DNA from: Chaetomium olivaceum
Taxonomy: Eukaryota > Ascomycota > Sordariomycetes > Sordariales > Chaetomiaceae
Assembly (NCBI GenBank): GCA_039881045.1
Contig: JAYWVB010000001.1
Location: 1,240,001 to 1,304,000 of the forward strand
Direction of reading: 5' to 3'
Length of the DNA: 64,000 nucleotides
The position numbers were made by a program, and so were the translations under genes. This document shows, piece by piece, positions 1 to 12,100 of this stretch (positions are counted from its first letter, which is position 1; each line of letters begins with the position of its first letter). The notes under the pieces are model-generated. The model was not told the DNA's origin. It did no database searches and saw nothing but the letters and a program-made list of their open reading frames with translations.

Positions 1-1004
1 GTACTTCGGGTGCGGTAGACGCTGTGTTCGCATTTTGCTGGGTTTTGGGGAGCGTGTTTCCCGAGACGTAGAGGCTGTGGTGCGTCTTGGTCCCCTGGTA
101 AGTTGCCGACCGCGGTGTTCTTGCGTGACGACTTTGACGGAGTAGGCACGGGACCAGACGGGGCCGGGCCAGGTCGTTCAGGGAGCGGGCTTGTTTTCTG
201 CCCTAGACGAGCCGCCCCGGGGTATAACCCATCCGGGGCGGGCTGCTCGGAGCGGGATGACGAGGTGACGGATGGGCCAGGGCGAGTTGTGTCTGGAACG
301 GGGGGCACTGCCCCTTTCGGCCCTGTGCGCAACGGCTTTGGGGCTTGCGGCTCTGGGAGATGCGGCGCGTCCTTGTTGTCTTTGGGGCCCGCCGACCTTG
401 GAAATGAAAAGCTGGGAATGGCATGTTCCGGGGTTTTGGTGGAGAGTGGTGGTGCGTTGCCGGTGTTCTTCGCCTGGCGAGGATTCAGACCTGCCGGCGC
501 GAGAATGGGAATCTCCCCGCCTATGTTCTCCGGGATAGGGACTGCGCCCTTCGGATCTGCTCCCTTGGTGTCTGCTGATTTCGGAAAGGAAAAGCTGGGA
601 GCGGTTTGGCCCGGTTGGGTCTTGGTGTTTAGCGGCGGCGGAGCTTTACTGTTACTTTTCCCCTGGTGAGGGTTCAGAGCTTGCGGCATGATGATGGGTA
701 TCTCCCCTCCCATGCTATCCGGACCAGGGTCAGAGCCTTTTAGGTGAGCGTTTAGCTTCTTCTCAGAAGGTAGACCCCTTAGCGGTGGTGGTTGTGGGTT
801 GGCCCCCGTTAAAGGAGGCACCTCTGTTTCCGGCGGGCGCTGTTTCTTCCCGACCGGCGGTGTTGTGTCAGTGGTAGCAACGGGCTTTCGTGGTAAAGGC
901 CATGTTGAGTCAGTGGACTGCTTGTCTTTGGCTGGCGCAGGTCCAGTAGCCCCAGGCGCACCACGCTTGGGTTGCCCCCCAGGGGGTATCGCCGAAGAGC
1001 TCAT
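1..1004 (-). CDS. Proline-rich disordered protein with internal repeats (5' part, runs off the left edge)
   Basis: Reading the minus strand from an ATG at 1004 gives about 334 codons without a stop down to base 1, so the gene continues beyond the window. I do not recognise a family. The product is rich in Pro, Lys, Gly, Ser and Thr and looks intrinsically disordered, with no membrane segment in the visible part. It contains two diverged copies of a unit of about 60 residues. Each copy opens with a GGEIPI motif followed by an LNP motif, and carries PSFSFP and PKGAVP motifs further on. The DNA copies lie at about 391-570 and 571-720. The start was chosen because it is the only ATG before the repeats and the frame is uninterrupted after it. 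An unseen upstream exon is possible. Function is unknown. Confidence 0.6.
   Translation of the reverse strand, partial: MSSSAIPPGGQPKRGAPGATGPAPAKDKQSTDSTWPLPRKPVATTDTTPPVGKKQRPPETEVPPLTGANPQPPPLRGLPSEKKLNAHLKGSDPGPDSMGGEIPIIMPQALNPHQGKSNSKAPPPLNTKTQPGQTAPSFSFPKSADTKGADPKGAVPIPENIGGEIPILAPAGLNPRQAKNTGNAPPLSTKTPEHAIPSFSFPRSAGPKDNKDAPHLPEPQAPKPLRTGPKGAVPPVPDTTRPGPSVTSSSRSEQPAPDGLYPGAARLGQKTSPLPERPGPAPSGPVPTPSKSSRKNTAVGNLPGDQDAPQPLRLGKHAPQNPAKCEHSVYRTRS
391..720 (-). repeat. Two diverged tandem units inside the proline-rich coding frame
   Basis: Segments of about 180 bp at 391-570 and 571-720 align over most of their length. Both include the stretch encoding PSFSFP, a Pro-rich stretch encoding NTKT or STKT, and GGEIPI. 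The copies differ by many substitutions but keep the reading frame, so the duplication is old and has been maintained as protein. Confidence 0.6.
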
Positions 1005-2414
1005 GGCGGGTAGACTCGCTGCTCGCTGGGGCCAAGAGGACACCGGCGTTCAGGAATTCGGATTTTACGGGCAACCGTGAGTAAGTTATATTAGCCTCGG
1101 CCAGTTCGATCCGGCGAGACAGTGGAAGAGGTTATGTCGGTTGGACAAAACAAAGCGGCCAAGCGAAGAAAGGTTCCAGACGCGAAGCCTCGGAAAAGGC
1201 GGGCTTGGTTGGATATATTCCGGCTGGACATAATTAGAGGATCCATTCTCGTCGAAACAAACGGCGGCCCAGGATGCGGGCATTGCTGTTTTACGTAGCC
1301 GTGGTCACAGGCCGGCCGGACACAAGCCTCCCAAGACTGTCAAGGAGGCAGCGGACAACGGTTGAGCCACTCAGCTTCAACACCAAAACGGTTGGAACCG
1401 CAAAGCCTCGAAGGGAATAAGCATTTGCACAGCATTGGCAATCGTTCATGGTGTAACTAGGTGTTGAGAGTCGGCCGGTGGGCAGTTGTTGGCCGGCTCC
1501 GAAACATGCAAAAGAGTGTGCTCGAGGGCGGCACGGAGGGGAACAGTCAGCCGTGAGACCGGTTCCTGAGACCACCCGGGTCGGGGCCGGCCAGTGCAGC
1601 CCGGCTCTGAAACTCGGACTGCCAAGGATGGTAGCACACCTGTTTCCGTTGGAAAATAATAAGATCAAGAACCTGCCGGCCTTCGAGTCACAAGGACTGC
1701 TTTCGGTGTTGTGCTCGTATCCCATGATTCATAAATTGAGTGAAACTCGAAAAGTGGGTGGGATCTGAAGAGAATGTGTCGAGTTGTCGATGCCTGTTAG
1801 TTATTGTCTGTTGCAATTGCAGTGTATCTTATTGTACTAGTTAGTATTCATCGTATTGTGAATTCAAGTTCAAGTTTATTGTGGCTGGTTTGTTAAGTTG
1901 GTTGTGTGCAGTGCAGCGCAGTGCCGTGCAGTGCCATGGGCTTTGAACTGAAAACTGCTCCTTCTTGTCAATTCCTTATCCTACCAGCACATGCGAACTT
2001 ACTGTGTAACTTTCATGGACGCCAGGAAGGAACCCATGGACCCGACGACTCAAACTGTGACTCCACAACAGAGCAACCAGCCAACAGTAGTCGAGAGCGT
2101 TGGGGAAGCGGGGCAAGCGGAGCTTTACAGCCAATCAACGCGACGAGATACGACAGCGGTCAAATTTTGGGCTTTTGCGCGCTGCCAATGGGCTTGCCAG
2201 GCGCATTCCGGCACCCGATTCGATTCGATTTTAGAGAGCGACTCTTGCCGAGCGTGAGCTTTTGGCTTTTGGCTTTTTGGGGGTCCCGGAGTTTGGAGTT
2301 TGAGAAACCGAACAACCCCAGCCTGCCTTTCCTCGCCGCAACCCGCACCGCATTCGCGAGGCCCTGCACTGGCTGCCACAGCTTGACGAAGGAGCTTGTA
2401 TCAAATCACAAGCG
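1005..2414. other. Divergent intergenic region (shared promoters)
   Basis: This 1.4 kb separates the ATG of the leftward proline-rich gene from that of the rightward forkhead gene, so it should hold both promoters. I see short GCAGTGC/GCAGTGCC reiterations at about 1908-1935 and an AT-richer patch at 1790-1900. No open frame here has coding character. Confidence 0.5.
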
Positions 2415-5400
2415 ATGACTTCGTCAGTTCTGGACGGCGCCGGCTGTGAATCGCCGGCGCCTCCTGCCTTTTCGCCGCTCACAGACCCTGCCGATCCAGG
2501 CAATCGCGAACCTTCAGTGGGTGTGCCCATCAATGCTGAAGCCGCACTCGATGATGCAGCTTCCTCGCAGCCTCGTGATGGCATCACTACTACTACCAAT
2601 GGCCTCGACTCACATCTTCAATCTACCGCCGACCTCACTAAGCACTCCCACCACGATCACGATCACTCGCGCCCGCAGACTGCCCGAGATCCAGCGGCAC
2701 CCGCAACTCCAGCGACCCCAGCACGGCCGCAGCTCGACACCACCATGATGAACAATGCGATGGACCTCGATATGCCCATGAATTCCGGCATGGGTTACAC
2801 TGCCAGCCCCGGCCTCGACCTCTACTCGCCCTATGCGGCTCAGCAATCCTCCCAGCTTCTCATGACCCTCGCCCGCCTTTCGGCAACGCAGATGATCGCA
2901 CTCCCCCCTTCGACTGTCCGCCCCTCACAGGTCTCCCTCCCGCCGCATCCTATTCTCGATACATCAGACAACCTGGTTCCCGCAACCCCCAACGCCGCCA
3001 ATGTCGTTCCGCACGTCAGCACCCCACTCGAGTCGTTCGCCAGAATCGAGTTCGCCGACAGCGTATTTCAGATGACCACTTATGCAGTCGTCATCGGCCG
3101 TGATCAGCGTGCGTTGGACCAAGCAAGACGGGATGAGCGAAGGCACGTCGACTACGAGCGCAAGAAGCGCGACCACGAGGAGCGCGGTTTGCCTGCTCCT
3201 CTTCCGCCGAGCCAGGACCGCGGCAAGTTCAGCAAATCGTACGTCAGCGAGGAAGGTGGCATGCTCGGCCCGGAGTCGGACGGCGATGACAATCCCCGTC
3301 CTGCCAAGAGGAGGAAAACCAGCGGGGGCGTCGGATCTGCGTCGGGCGATTCGCAACGGGTCGAGCCCGCGGCCGGCGAGCTGGCCAGCTTGGAGGACAA
3401 GAATCCGATCAACAGGCAGTACGTGTCGCACACGCCAGGCGCCGCCGCTGTTAATCTCAGCGCGCTCCGGCCTTCGCCTTACTATGTGCCGTTCATCGGC
3501 ATTCACTCGCCCGGGCCAAACATCGCCAGCCGAACCAAGGCCATCTCGCGGGAGCATCTGAAGATCAAGTTCAATAAAGTTGATGGTGTTTTCGAAGCTA
3601 TCCCCCTCCACAAGAACGGCTTCTTTTGCGAAGATGTTCATTACAAGGAGGAAAGTGTCGTACTGAAAAGTGGCGATCATCTGCAAATCAAAGACGTCGA
3701 CTTTGTTTTCATCATTAACGGTGTACCTCACGGCAAGACCGGTGCCGAAGACGGCCTCGAGGAAGACGGCGTGTCCAGCAGGCGGTATTCCGAAGGGGGT
3801 AAGGAGATGAGCTTCGACTTTGAGAGCACCCATGATCCAGCAAGACGTAGCACGAGCCCCGAAGAAATCCCGGCCGTGGCCGCCCCCAGGGAGGACAGCG
3901 ACAGCGAGCTCTCGGACCAGCAGAGGATGACCCGAGAGCCCGAGCCAGAAGATGCAGCGGAGCAGGAAGTCATGGAGACCATCGAAAAGGACCCAGACTC
4001 GTCAGCGACTGTCAAACCGGAGATGTCGCTCGAATTGCTTGCCGGCCTGGACCCTATAGTACCCAAGAAACGCGGCCCTGGTCGCCCGCCAAAGAACGGC
4101 ATCATGTCCAAGCGAGAGGAGAGGCTACGAAAGAAGGCTGCCATGGAAATTGCCAAGAAGAACATGCCGCAACCGCCACCTGGCGAGCGCCTATCAAGAG
4201 AAAGGTTGGCCGGCCACGCAAGCATCCGCTCCCGGAAAACGCCCCAGACAGGCCCGAGAAGCGCAAGTACAAACCTCGGAAGTCCAAAAACGGCGAAGAG
4301 GGCGAGGGCGAGGGCTCCGACTTGGAGAAGACGATCAAAGAGAGAAGGCGGGAGAAGCCCAAGACGCCACCCCTCGAGTTGGACAGGAACGACTACACCG
4401 AGGAACAGCTGCAGAAGCCGCCCAAGAACTACGGCATGCTCATCGACGAGGTTTTGACGGCTGCTCCCGACGGTTTGACCTTAAAACAGATCTACAAGCG
4501 GATCCAGATGAAGTACCCCTTCTACTACTTCACCGTCGACACCAAGGGGTGGGAGAGCAGCGTCCGCCACAACCTCATTGGCAACGACGCCTTCAAAAAG
4601 AACGAGGAGACTCACCTCTGGAGCCGGGTGCCAGGGATCGATATCGACGCGGGCAAGAAGCGGACCAAGGCGACATCGCCCGATCATGCCACCTCGATGC
4701 ACACCTTTGGCCAGCACTACTCGACTTCCGCCACCCCCACACCGCAGATGTTTCACGCCGAAACGGGACTGCAACAAGGCTACCGCGCCGCATCCGTGCC
4801 GCAGCGTCCCGGATACGCGTCGGGTCAGGTCGCCCTTGGCCAACATCCGCAACCCCAACTCGGCGCGCAGGCCGTTGGGGGCACCACCCAGCAAGCTCCA
4901 CGCCAGCCGTATTCGATTCCTGGGCAAGTTCAAGGCACGACTCCCTCGGCCGCTTTTGCGAATCCAGCTGGGGGACACCCGCCTCAAGGAAGCGCGCAGA
5001 CCACGGCGTATTCTTCGCCTTACGCATCGAGACCTCCGCCAGCCGCTACTGCTCAGCCTGGTGGTCCTACCCCGGGCGTTGCAAGGCAAGGCCTGCCCCC
5101 CAACCACTTGGCGACCGCCGCAAATGGTTTGCCTCGTGCCGGCCCACCATCTGCGCAGACAGCGCCGCCGACCGGCGCGCGGCCGGCGCAACCCGCAGTC
5201 AACGGCAGCTCGGCCCCGCTCAAGTCAGCTGTTGCGCCGGAGCTGGTCAGACACATAACCAACTTCATTGCGACAGTCACAGAGCAGTTGAAGCAGCGAA
5301 CGCCGCTTGCCGAGGCCATCGCCATGTCCGTCGTCAATCGCGGTCTGGGGCTAGCAACAGAAAGCACGGTTCCGGAAGAACCGGGTTTGGAGAGGATCGT

Positions 5401-6985
5401 CTTCGGAGTGTTCGAGACGAGCCAGAAAAAGTTGGGCGCGAACCAATTTCTGAACCCTGGTTTGGTACAGGCCCTGGGCAATTTCAAGAGTAATATGATT
5501 ACGACGTTGGAACCTAAGATGGGAAAACTGAACTCGGAGCGCTTGATTTTGTCGGCCATGGACCGCGTGCTGGGGTTTACCGACCGATGCACAATGCCCG
5601 GTCCCCAGCAGAAGGGGTTTAACGATGCTGAGAAAGTGCTCATCGGGGCTATCCAGCGGGTAGTTACCGAACACCAAAGATCCCTAGCTTCGGTTTCCAC
5701 TGTTCCGGCGCCACCCCCCGTGCCTACCCCAGGTCCATCTTCGGCCCCATCAACAGCACCCGGCTCTGCTCAGATTGCGACACAGGGGCACGCACCCGCT
5801 CCGAATCATGCACCAACAGGAGCGTATTCGTCAACGGCCCCCCCTCACCAGGGAGCGAGACCAGCACCACCGTTGGCTACGCCTGCGGCGCCAGGGCCCG
5901 CACGTCCTCCTGCCCCAATGCAGTCTGCCACGGCTACGGGTACGCAACAAGCTCCTCGCCCAGCCGCTTTTTCAGCACAAGCGCCTCAGACCTCGGCTGC
6001 TCCTACGACTCAGGCCCGGCCTCAGGCCCCGGTTTCGGGTCCAGCACAAGGTTCGGTCCAGGCCCCGGGTCAATACTCAGCACCTGCCACAGCCGCTTCG
6101 GCCCGGAACCCGGCTGTCACCGGAGCGGTTCAAATGTCTGCCACAGGCTCCGCCCAGCCGCAATCTCCGGCACATGCTTTGGCCCAAGCTCAAGCCCAGG
6201 CGGCCGCCCAGAACGCGCAGGCCCAGAGACCAGCTCAAGTGCCGGGGCCTGCTTCGAGCCCGGCTACCGTTACAAATCCGACTGCTGGACAACCTGCTCC
6301 GCCGGCTACCTCTGCCGGCCCCAGCGTCCCCAAAGCGCCAACTTCGACGTCTGCCTCAACGGTATCCCAGCCGCAGAACCAGCAGGCGCTCCCACCCAAG
6401 CCGCAAGGATCAGTTCCGGCCGCCGCGCCGGCTCCACAACGGCTGAGCCACAGCGCTCCTGTTCCTAATATGGCACCTCCGGCTGTGGTGCCGGCCCAAA
6501 CTGCGACGACTGCTGCGGCCCCGGCCTCAGTTCAACCCCAGTTGGCGACTGCGTCCGCCGCTGCCGCTGCGCCCGCTCAAGCTGCCCCCGTGGTGGCGAC
6601 ACCTGCAACTGTATCCCCAGGGAACCCTTCATTGCCGGCGACGATTCAGCGGCCTGTGCAGCCTGTTACTGCCAGTTCCGCGTTGCCGGCTACATCTCAG
6701 GGCAGAATCGCATCTTCTTCGCCCGGGACATCGCATACAATGAGCCAGTCGCCCACTCCGCCGGCGGCTTCAAACCCTCCGGCCCCGGCCCAGGCCACCT
6801 CCCAGGGCGCGCAGACAGCCGCACCTGTGCCGGCTGCTTCAGCGCCCCTCCCGGCTCAACCGCCGTCTCAATCGCCGGCCCCTCCGGCGCCGATGGCTAA
6901 CATGGCCACGGCGTCCACACCCACCGCACCGGCCTCCGCTCCGCCGCCGACGCCGTCTGCGGCAACGGTCACAGCTGCTCGATAG
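2415..6985 (+). CDS. Fhl1-type FHA/forkhead transcription factor (apparent 1-nt frameshift)
   Basis: A nuclear transcription factor with both an FHA phosphopeptide-binding domain and a forkhead DNA-binding domain, the architecture of yeast Fhl1, which regulates ribosomal protein genes. The FHA strands are split: TYAVVIGRD near residue 221 and ISREHLKI near 377, separated by a charged insert. An AT-hook, KKRGPGRPPKNG, lies near 550 and a second basic GRPRKHP motif follows. The forkhead domain runs from about 665 to 745 (KPPKNYGMLIDEVL, GWESSVRHNL, LWSRVPG). The C-terminal half, some 750 residues, is Ala/Pro/Gln-rich and low in complexity. No introns are needed. The frame changes once, at about 4187-4190: the FHA half is open in one frame and the forkhead half in another, and the total length is one base short of a multiple of three. 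A single missing C explains it. The Fhl1 assignment is inferred from domain layout; a paralogue is possible. Confidence 0.85.
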
Positions 6986-7616
6986 ACTAACAGTTGTACA
7001 TGGTGTTCTTTGTGAGCTCTTTTTTTGAGAAACACACGAGAAGGGCGTTATGGTTTATGGTTATGGTTTCTGTGCTGCATGCGAAGCACGGAATGGATCG
7101 GAATATGGACGTGTCATGGCATGGCTTAAGCCTACGGGCATGAATATATCAGGCGGCGCTACGGCGCGCAAGCCGGTGAGGAGTTTGTCTTTATGGACGC
7201 GATATGCTATGTTATGGTAAATCAAAAATAGAGTCTTTGCTACGTATATCCACGCGGTTGCTTTGGTGTGATTGTGAGGGTGCGTTGGGTTTAGTCTTGG
7301 GGCTGTGCTTGCCGGCTCAGCTATATCGAGGAGAAGAGGTTGGATTAAGCATCGTGCAGGCCAACGGCTACGGTCGAACTCGGCTGGTTCCGAAACTGGC
7401 AATCCGCCGCCCATGCGGGCCGAGGCTACGGAAGGGCGTCATTGACAGACTGCATTTGGCATATATCGCGCTTACCTTGGGTTGGTAGTAAGAATCAACT
7501 GTGCGTTTACAATGAATCTTCGACTTTATTAGTCATTCGACTTCAGGGGTAGGTGAGTAGAGTCTGTGTATCGACACCACTCGGACTTATACTGAAAACT
7601 TAACTCTGAGAACACC
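6986..7616. other. 3' UTR of the forkhead gene and promoter of the GST-like gene
   Basis: About 630 bp lie between two genes on the same strand. The only open frames are short, without coding bias. No clear TATA box is seen. Confidence 0.5.
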
Positions 7617-9192
7617 ATGAGCAACGTGGTCACCATGTCCTCCCTTGCCCGCCATCCCCCTATCATTTTGTATCATTACCCCTATTCTCCCTACGCCCGC
7701 CGCATCGTGTGGTACCTCCGTTTGCGTGGTATATCCTACTCGGAGTGTGTAAGTCGAGTCCCTCCCATCTCTCACGCGCAAAGCACGCCCTCCCCCTCAT
7801 CTTTTGTCTTTCTTTCTTCGCCTGACCCTTTTATATTCCCAAACCCTCTTCTTTTTTTCATTCCAGGTCATTCACTTAACTTGCCCATAGATCCAACCCC
7901 CAACCCTCCCCCGCCCCGACCTCTCAACCCACCTCGCCCTCGCCCACCGCCGCATCCCCCTCCTCGCCGTCGGCCGCGACCTGTACCTCGACACACGCCT
8001 GATTCTCCGCAAGCTGGACACCCTGCTGCTGCCTTCTTCCCCAGCCACCACCACCACTACCACCACCACCACTCCCGCTACCACCGCGCCCACCGCGCCC
8101 ACCACCACCACTACCACCATGCCCACCACCACCGCCACCACCGATTACGACAACGACAACGGAAAGGACAAAGACGAAGATGATAACCCACCCTCTACTA
8201 CATACACATACACATACACTTACACTTACACACCACCCGGCCCAGCACTAGGCGCCCCCCCCTCCTCCTCTGACGCGCTCGCCATCCAGCGCCTGCTTAG
8301 TGTCCTCACAACCTCGACAGACCTGTTCTTTCGGGCGGTGGTGTTGCTGCCTGAGACACTGCCGCTTGTGGGGGACGCGGGGTTTCGGAGGGATAGGGTG
8401 GATTTCTTTTTTGCGGGGGGGTCTCAGCGGGGGATTGGTGGTGGTGATGGTGGTTCTATGGATAGAGGGGTTGGTGGTGGGAGTGGTGGTGGTGGAAGGG
8501 GGATGGCGGCCGGGGTGATGCCGCTTGGGGTTGGAGGAGTGGAAGGGGAAGAGATGGGGGAGGAGGAGAGGCTGGAAAAGGAGGCGTTGCGTGCGGAGGC
8601 GCTTTGTGAGATGAGACGGGCTATGGCTCTGCTGGAGGATACGCTGCTCGCGGATGGGCGGGAGTGGGTATTAGGTGGTGATGGTGGTGGTACCGTTGCT
8701 GGGGATGGGAGGACGGGGCCGACGCTGGCTGATATCGAGGCTGTGTGGGTGTTTCACTGGATGATTGGGATCCCTGGTGCGCTGTTCGACGATGGGTATG
8801 TGAGCGCGGAGAGATTCCCGAGAGTGTATGCGTGGGTGGCGCGGTTTCAAGCTGCAGTTTGGGCGGCGAAGGCGGGTGTGGTTGTGAAAAGGGTAGATGG
8901 GGAGGAGGCGGCGGCGGCGTTGAAAGGGCAGAATGATGGGGTGGGATATTTCGAGGAGGAGGGGGTGGTGGATGCCTCGGACCCCATCGTCAAGGTGTAC
9001 AGACTAGAAAAGGGGAGCAGGATCGAGGTGTGGCCGACAGACTCGGGGGCTGGGCATCGAGATCAGGGCCAGCTGGTGAGCCTCAGCGCGGAGGAGGTGG
9101 TCTGGGAGACGGACGCCGGAGTGCGAGTACACGCGCCTCGGCATGGGTTCCGTGTGCGACTGGTTAGGCCGGCAGAAGAGTCCGGAATTTAA
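7617..9192 (+). CDS. Glutathione S-transferase-fold protein with low-complexity inserts
   Basis: Two exons: 7617-7748 and 7891-9192, with a 142-nt phase-0 intron (GTAAGT donor, CCCATAG acceptor), giving about 477 residues. The start of the protein reads as a thioredoxin-like GST N-terminal domain (ILYHYPYSPYARRIVWYLRL), continuing after the intron with RRIPLLAVGRDLYLDTRLIL. This corresponds to strand 3 and the cis-Pro region. The C-terminal half contains a helical GST-C-like part (PTLADIEAVWVFHWMIGIPG) and a further domain of about 110 residues. Between them are a poly-Thr tract, a TY repeat and Gly/Asp-rich stretches, all encoded by microsatellites. Such fungal proteins are catalogued as GST-like, but the substrate is unknown. 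The first ATG is used; a second in-frame ATG lies six codons downstream. Confidence 0.8.
8031..8235 (+). repeat. Coding microsatellites (CCA)n and ACATAC/ACTTAC repeats
   Basis: Within exon 2 of the GST-like gene, an imperfect CCA/ACC tract at about 8043-8140 encodes poly-Thr. Hexamer repeats at about 8200-8232 encode alternating Thr and Tyr. They expand the linker between the N- and C-terminal GST regions and are likely to vary in length between strains. Confidence 0.75.
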
Positions 9193-12100
9193 CAGACTGG
9201 GTTGTGTATTGTTTCTTATGACTACTGGTGGCAGACAGGTACATGTGCTTGGAGTATTGAGAGTGTCCTAGCGATGATCAAGATACTCAACTACTACATA
9301 GTTATACATGATGTATAGAAGCCTACTCTTACCTACCGTCAGAACCGGCCAATTTGCGGATGCAATTCCGCCCTGACGGGGTCCTCCGCGGCCATGTCTT
9401 TTACAGAGTAGGACCGTTGACGAAGATAAGAAGGAAAGACACTGACACGTCCAATACCTGTTCTTACCAGTAACCGGCATTGGCCACGCCATGCGGTAGG
9501 TGACGGCAGGGGAAGAAGTAGGATTTTGCTCGACAGTGGGTCGGAGGACGGTGAAGAGCAAGTACAGCGAGAAATGGTGATGTCTAGCAATAAACTTTCT
9601 AGAAGTTGAAACAGTGGTTTCCAGTCCCAATCTCGAGGTAACCTCTGAGTGCAGCGCCTCGCATTAATCGTTGACTGACCACCATGCGGTGCGACCGATG
9701 GATGCTTTCTCCCTGTGTGTTTCCGCACGTGTATGTGTGTAGTTTAACAGCTTACTGTGTATTACGTCGGCGGCTCTGTTCGGGGAACACGGGCGTCGGG
9801 AGTGGCCCTGGATCGGGCAGATCTCACATGTTGGTTGTGTTGATTTTGGAACTGCGATGCACGGCCATTTTCCGAAGCAGAAATGGTTTCGTTATTTTGT
9901 TCATGGTTCATGGGAACTGGTGGGAACGGACCGTTCATGTCTCGGGTACACTACACCTTCCTCGAAAGGCGGGGGGAAAGGATCTGCTGTTTGTTAACAC
10001 ACGTGTACGAATAATAAAGTACGAATAAACATGGCAAGGCTCGAATCGTGAGTTTATTCCAGACTAGCGTCTGTCTCTGCATCGAGCGTTTCCAGGTCGG
10101 GCGGGTGCGGCAGGAAAACAATGCATGGTTTTGGTAGCCGGGACAGGCGCGCTGCAGTGGTGCCCGTGTCTGCCGCCCTGCTGCTGCTGCTGCTGCTTCA
10201 GCGCCCGTTGCGCTGTTTGAGTGGTTCGGGGAGCCGGTCAGAGTTCCACTTTCTGCTCCCCACACGGAAACGGCAACTCGCCAATGGTGGTCGACGCGAT
10301 TCTTCCGAAAGTGGTTGGCTTTCAAGCTTTGCAAAGTGCGCCGCTGCGTGCAAGGGGTCGCCAGCCAGCCCCGAACAATCATTTCTGTCGGAGACGGCTA
10401 GCGTCGAATGAGAGGATCGAAAACTCTTTTTTCTTTCTTTCTTTCCTTCTTGGGTGTTTTCTGTTCCCTTGGGTTGTAAATGTCTGAAACCGCTCGAACC
10501 TGGGAAACCGAATTCCGGTTCTGACAGCTGCAGGGGGCGTGCCGTGTTCGGTGGGGACTCTGCCTCTGCACCACGAGCCAAGTGGCGCCTCGTGTGCCTC
10601 CGGCGCGGACATTTTCATGCAACTCTCCAAGTTCCAAGTGCGTCATAGGGTCGGGGAAAGAGGCGCGAACACGACAGGGCGGCGGCGGTAGGTATTCGAT
10701 GAACCTAAATATTATTTCAATAAGAAATGTCTTTATTTCCTTTTGATGCTATTCGAGTGATAAAGGCTGACCCGAAAGTACTGTGTAGTAAATATTCATA
10801 CGAGGAAGTCTGCCTCTCGCCTTCATCGCTGACAATGGCCCTATGGCTCCGGTGGAGGTGAGAACGTTACCCCCACAGTACGAAAACCGTTAGGTTACAT
10901 GGCGCTTGAGACAACATTCCACCACCACCATGTTCCCAGTTACGTCATCGCGGCGAGAAACCGTGAGAGAACCTGGCGCAAGCCTGCGGGCTTCTTTCAT
11001 CTCAGCTCCAGGAAGGGCAAGAAATGCAGAGATCCGGACTCGGAGCTGGGTGCGATGGCGATCACTAGAAGCTTCTGCTACGCCGCGGAAATGGGAACGG
11101 GTTTGTTTGTTTCTCCCGTCCCTGCATCCCTTTTGGTAGTGTATGATTCCCAGAGAAACCGGAGAGCGCGTGTGTGGCAGTCAGAAAGCGTCGCTAGCAG
11201 GGATGATGCCAGCGGGGAACAGACTGAGCTCCGCTGGTGGAAGCGTAGTCCCGGCACGGAAGGGGGGGTGGATTGCCAGATTGCACAGTGCCTGACGCAA
11301 TTCTTCCTTTCCCAGGCCGGCAACGAAGACCAGCGGGGCAGACGCGACTTGCGCGCCCTGATTCGACCACCAAAATCGATTCGCCACAGGCGCCCCCCAC
11401 CCTTGACTGTGTTCTTCCTCCATCACCCCCTTCGGGGGTTCCATTTTCCCTCAGCGGTGAGGCGACGGTTTCCAGGTTGTTCAGGCCTTCTTTCTTTTGT
11501 TCTGGGCCCGTTAGGCGGACGGAGGTGCAGCACACCAACTCTCAGCCCGATCGATTTCGAAGGCCGGAGGTCACGGGAGAGACCATCTTGTTGGTTCAGC
11601 CGAGCCCAGAACGCCTCGAAAACCAGACACGAGCGGTCCAGAACATCATTCCTTGGTGGGAAACTCCCGAGACTGCTGATAAATTCCGGAGCCGGCGAAT
11701 AGCCCCGGCCTGGTCGTCTCGGCGGCGATGGGGGCGTAAGGTAAGGCCGGAGGATTGTTGACCTGCAAATACGGATGCGGAACCAAAACACCTTACCTAC
11801 ATATCTTATGTACTGTGGAATTTCTGGCTTCGAGGGCCGCACTTCCACACCGGCGGTATGCATGTCATGGTTCCGGCCAACGCTTCGATCGGGGGGCGCT
11901 CGTTGAGATCTCATTGTGTTGTTGAGGAGGACATGCAGGGGGTTCCCGCCCATGTCTCCTTTTCGCTTGCAGCCGTGGGGGATGGGATGTCGGGACAATC
12001 TCACACAGTGTGCACTACTGTACAGACCCACAGGCCCTTTCTGGTGGCCATACTCGTGCGCGCAGCGGGACAGAGTCGATTTCCAGCAACCAGGCAGTCT

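Noticed and set aside
1906..2418. 170-codon plus frame before the forkhead start
   Set aside because: Random composition and it overlaps the leader; the forkhead ATG at 2415 opens a frame with proper family content.
2964..3833. 289-codon minus-strand frame inside the forkhead gene
   Set aside because: It is the antisense shadow of a GC-biased coding region; the plus strand has clear FHA motifs.
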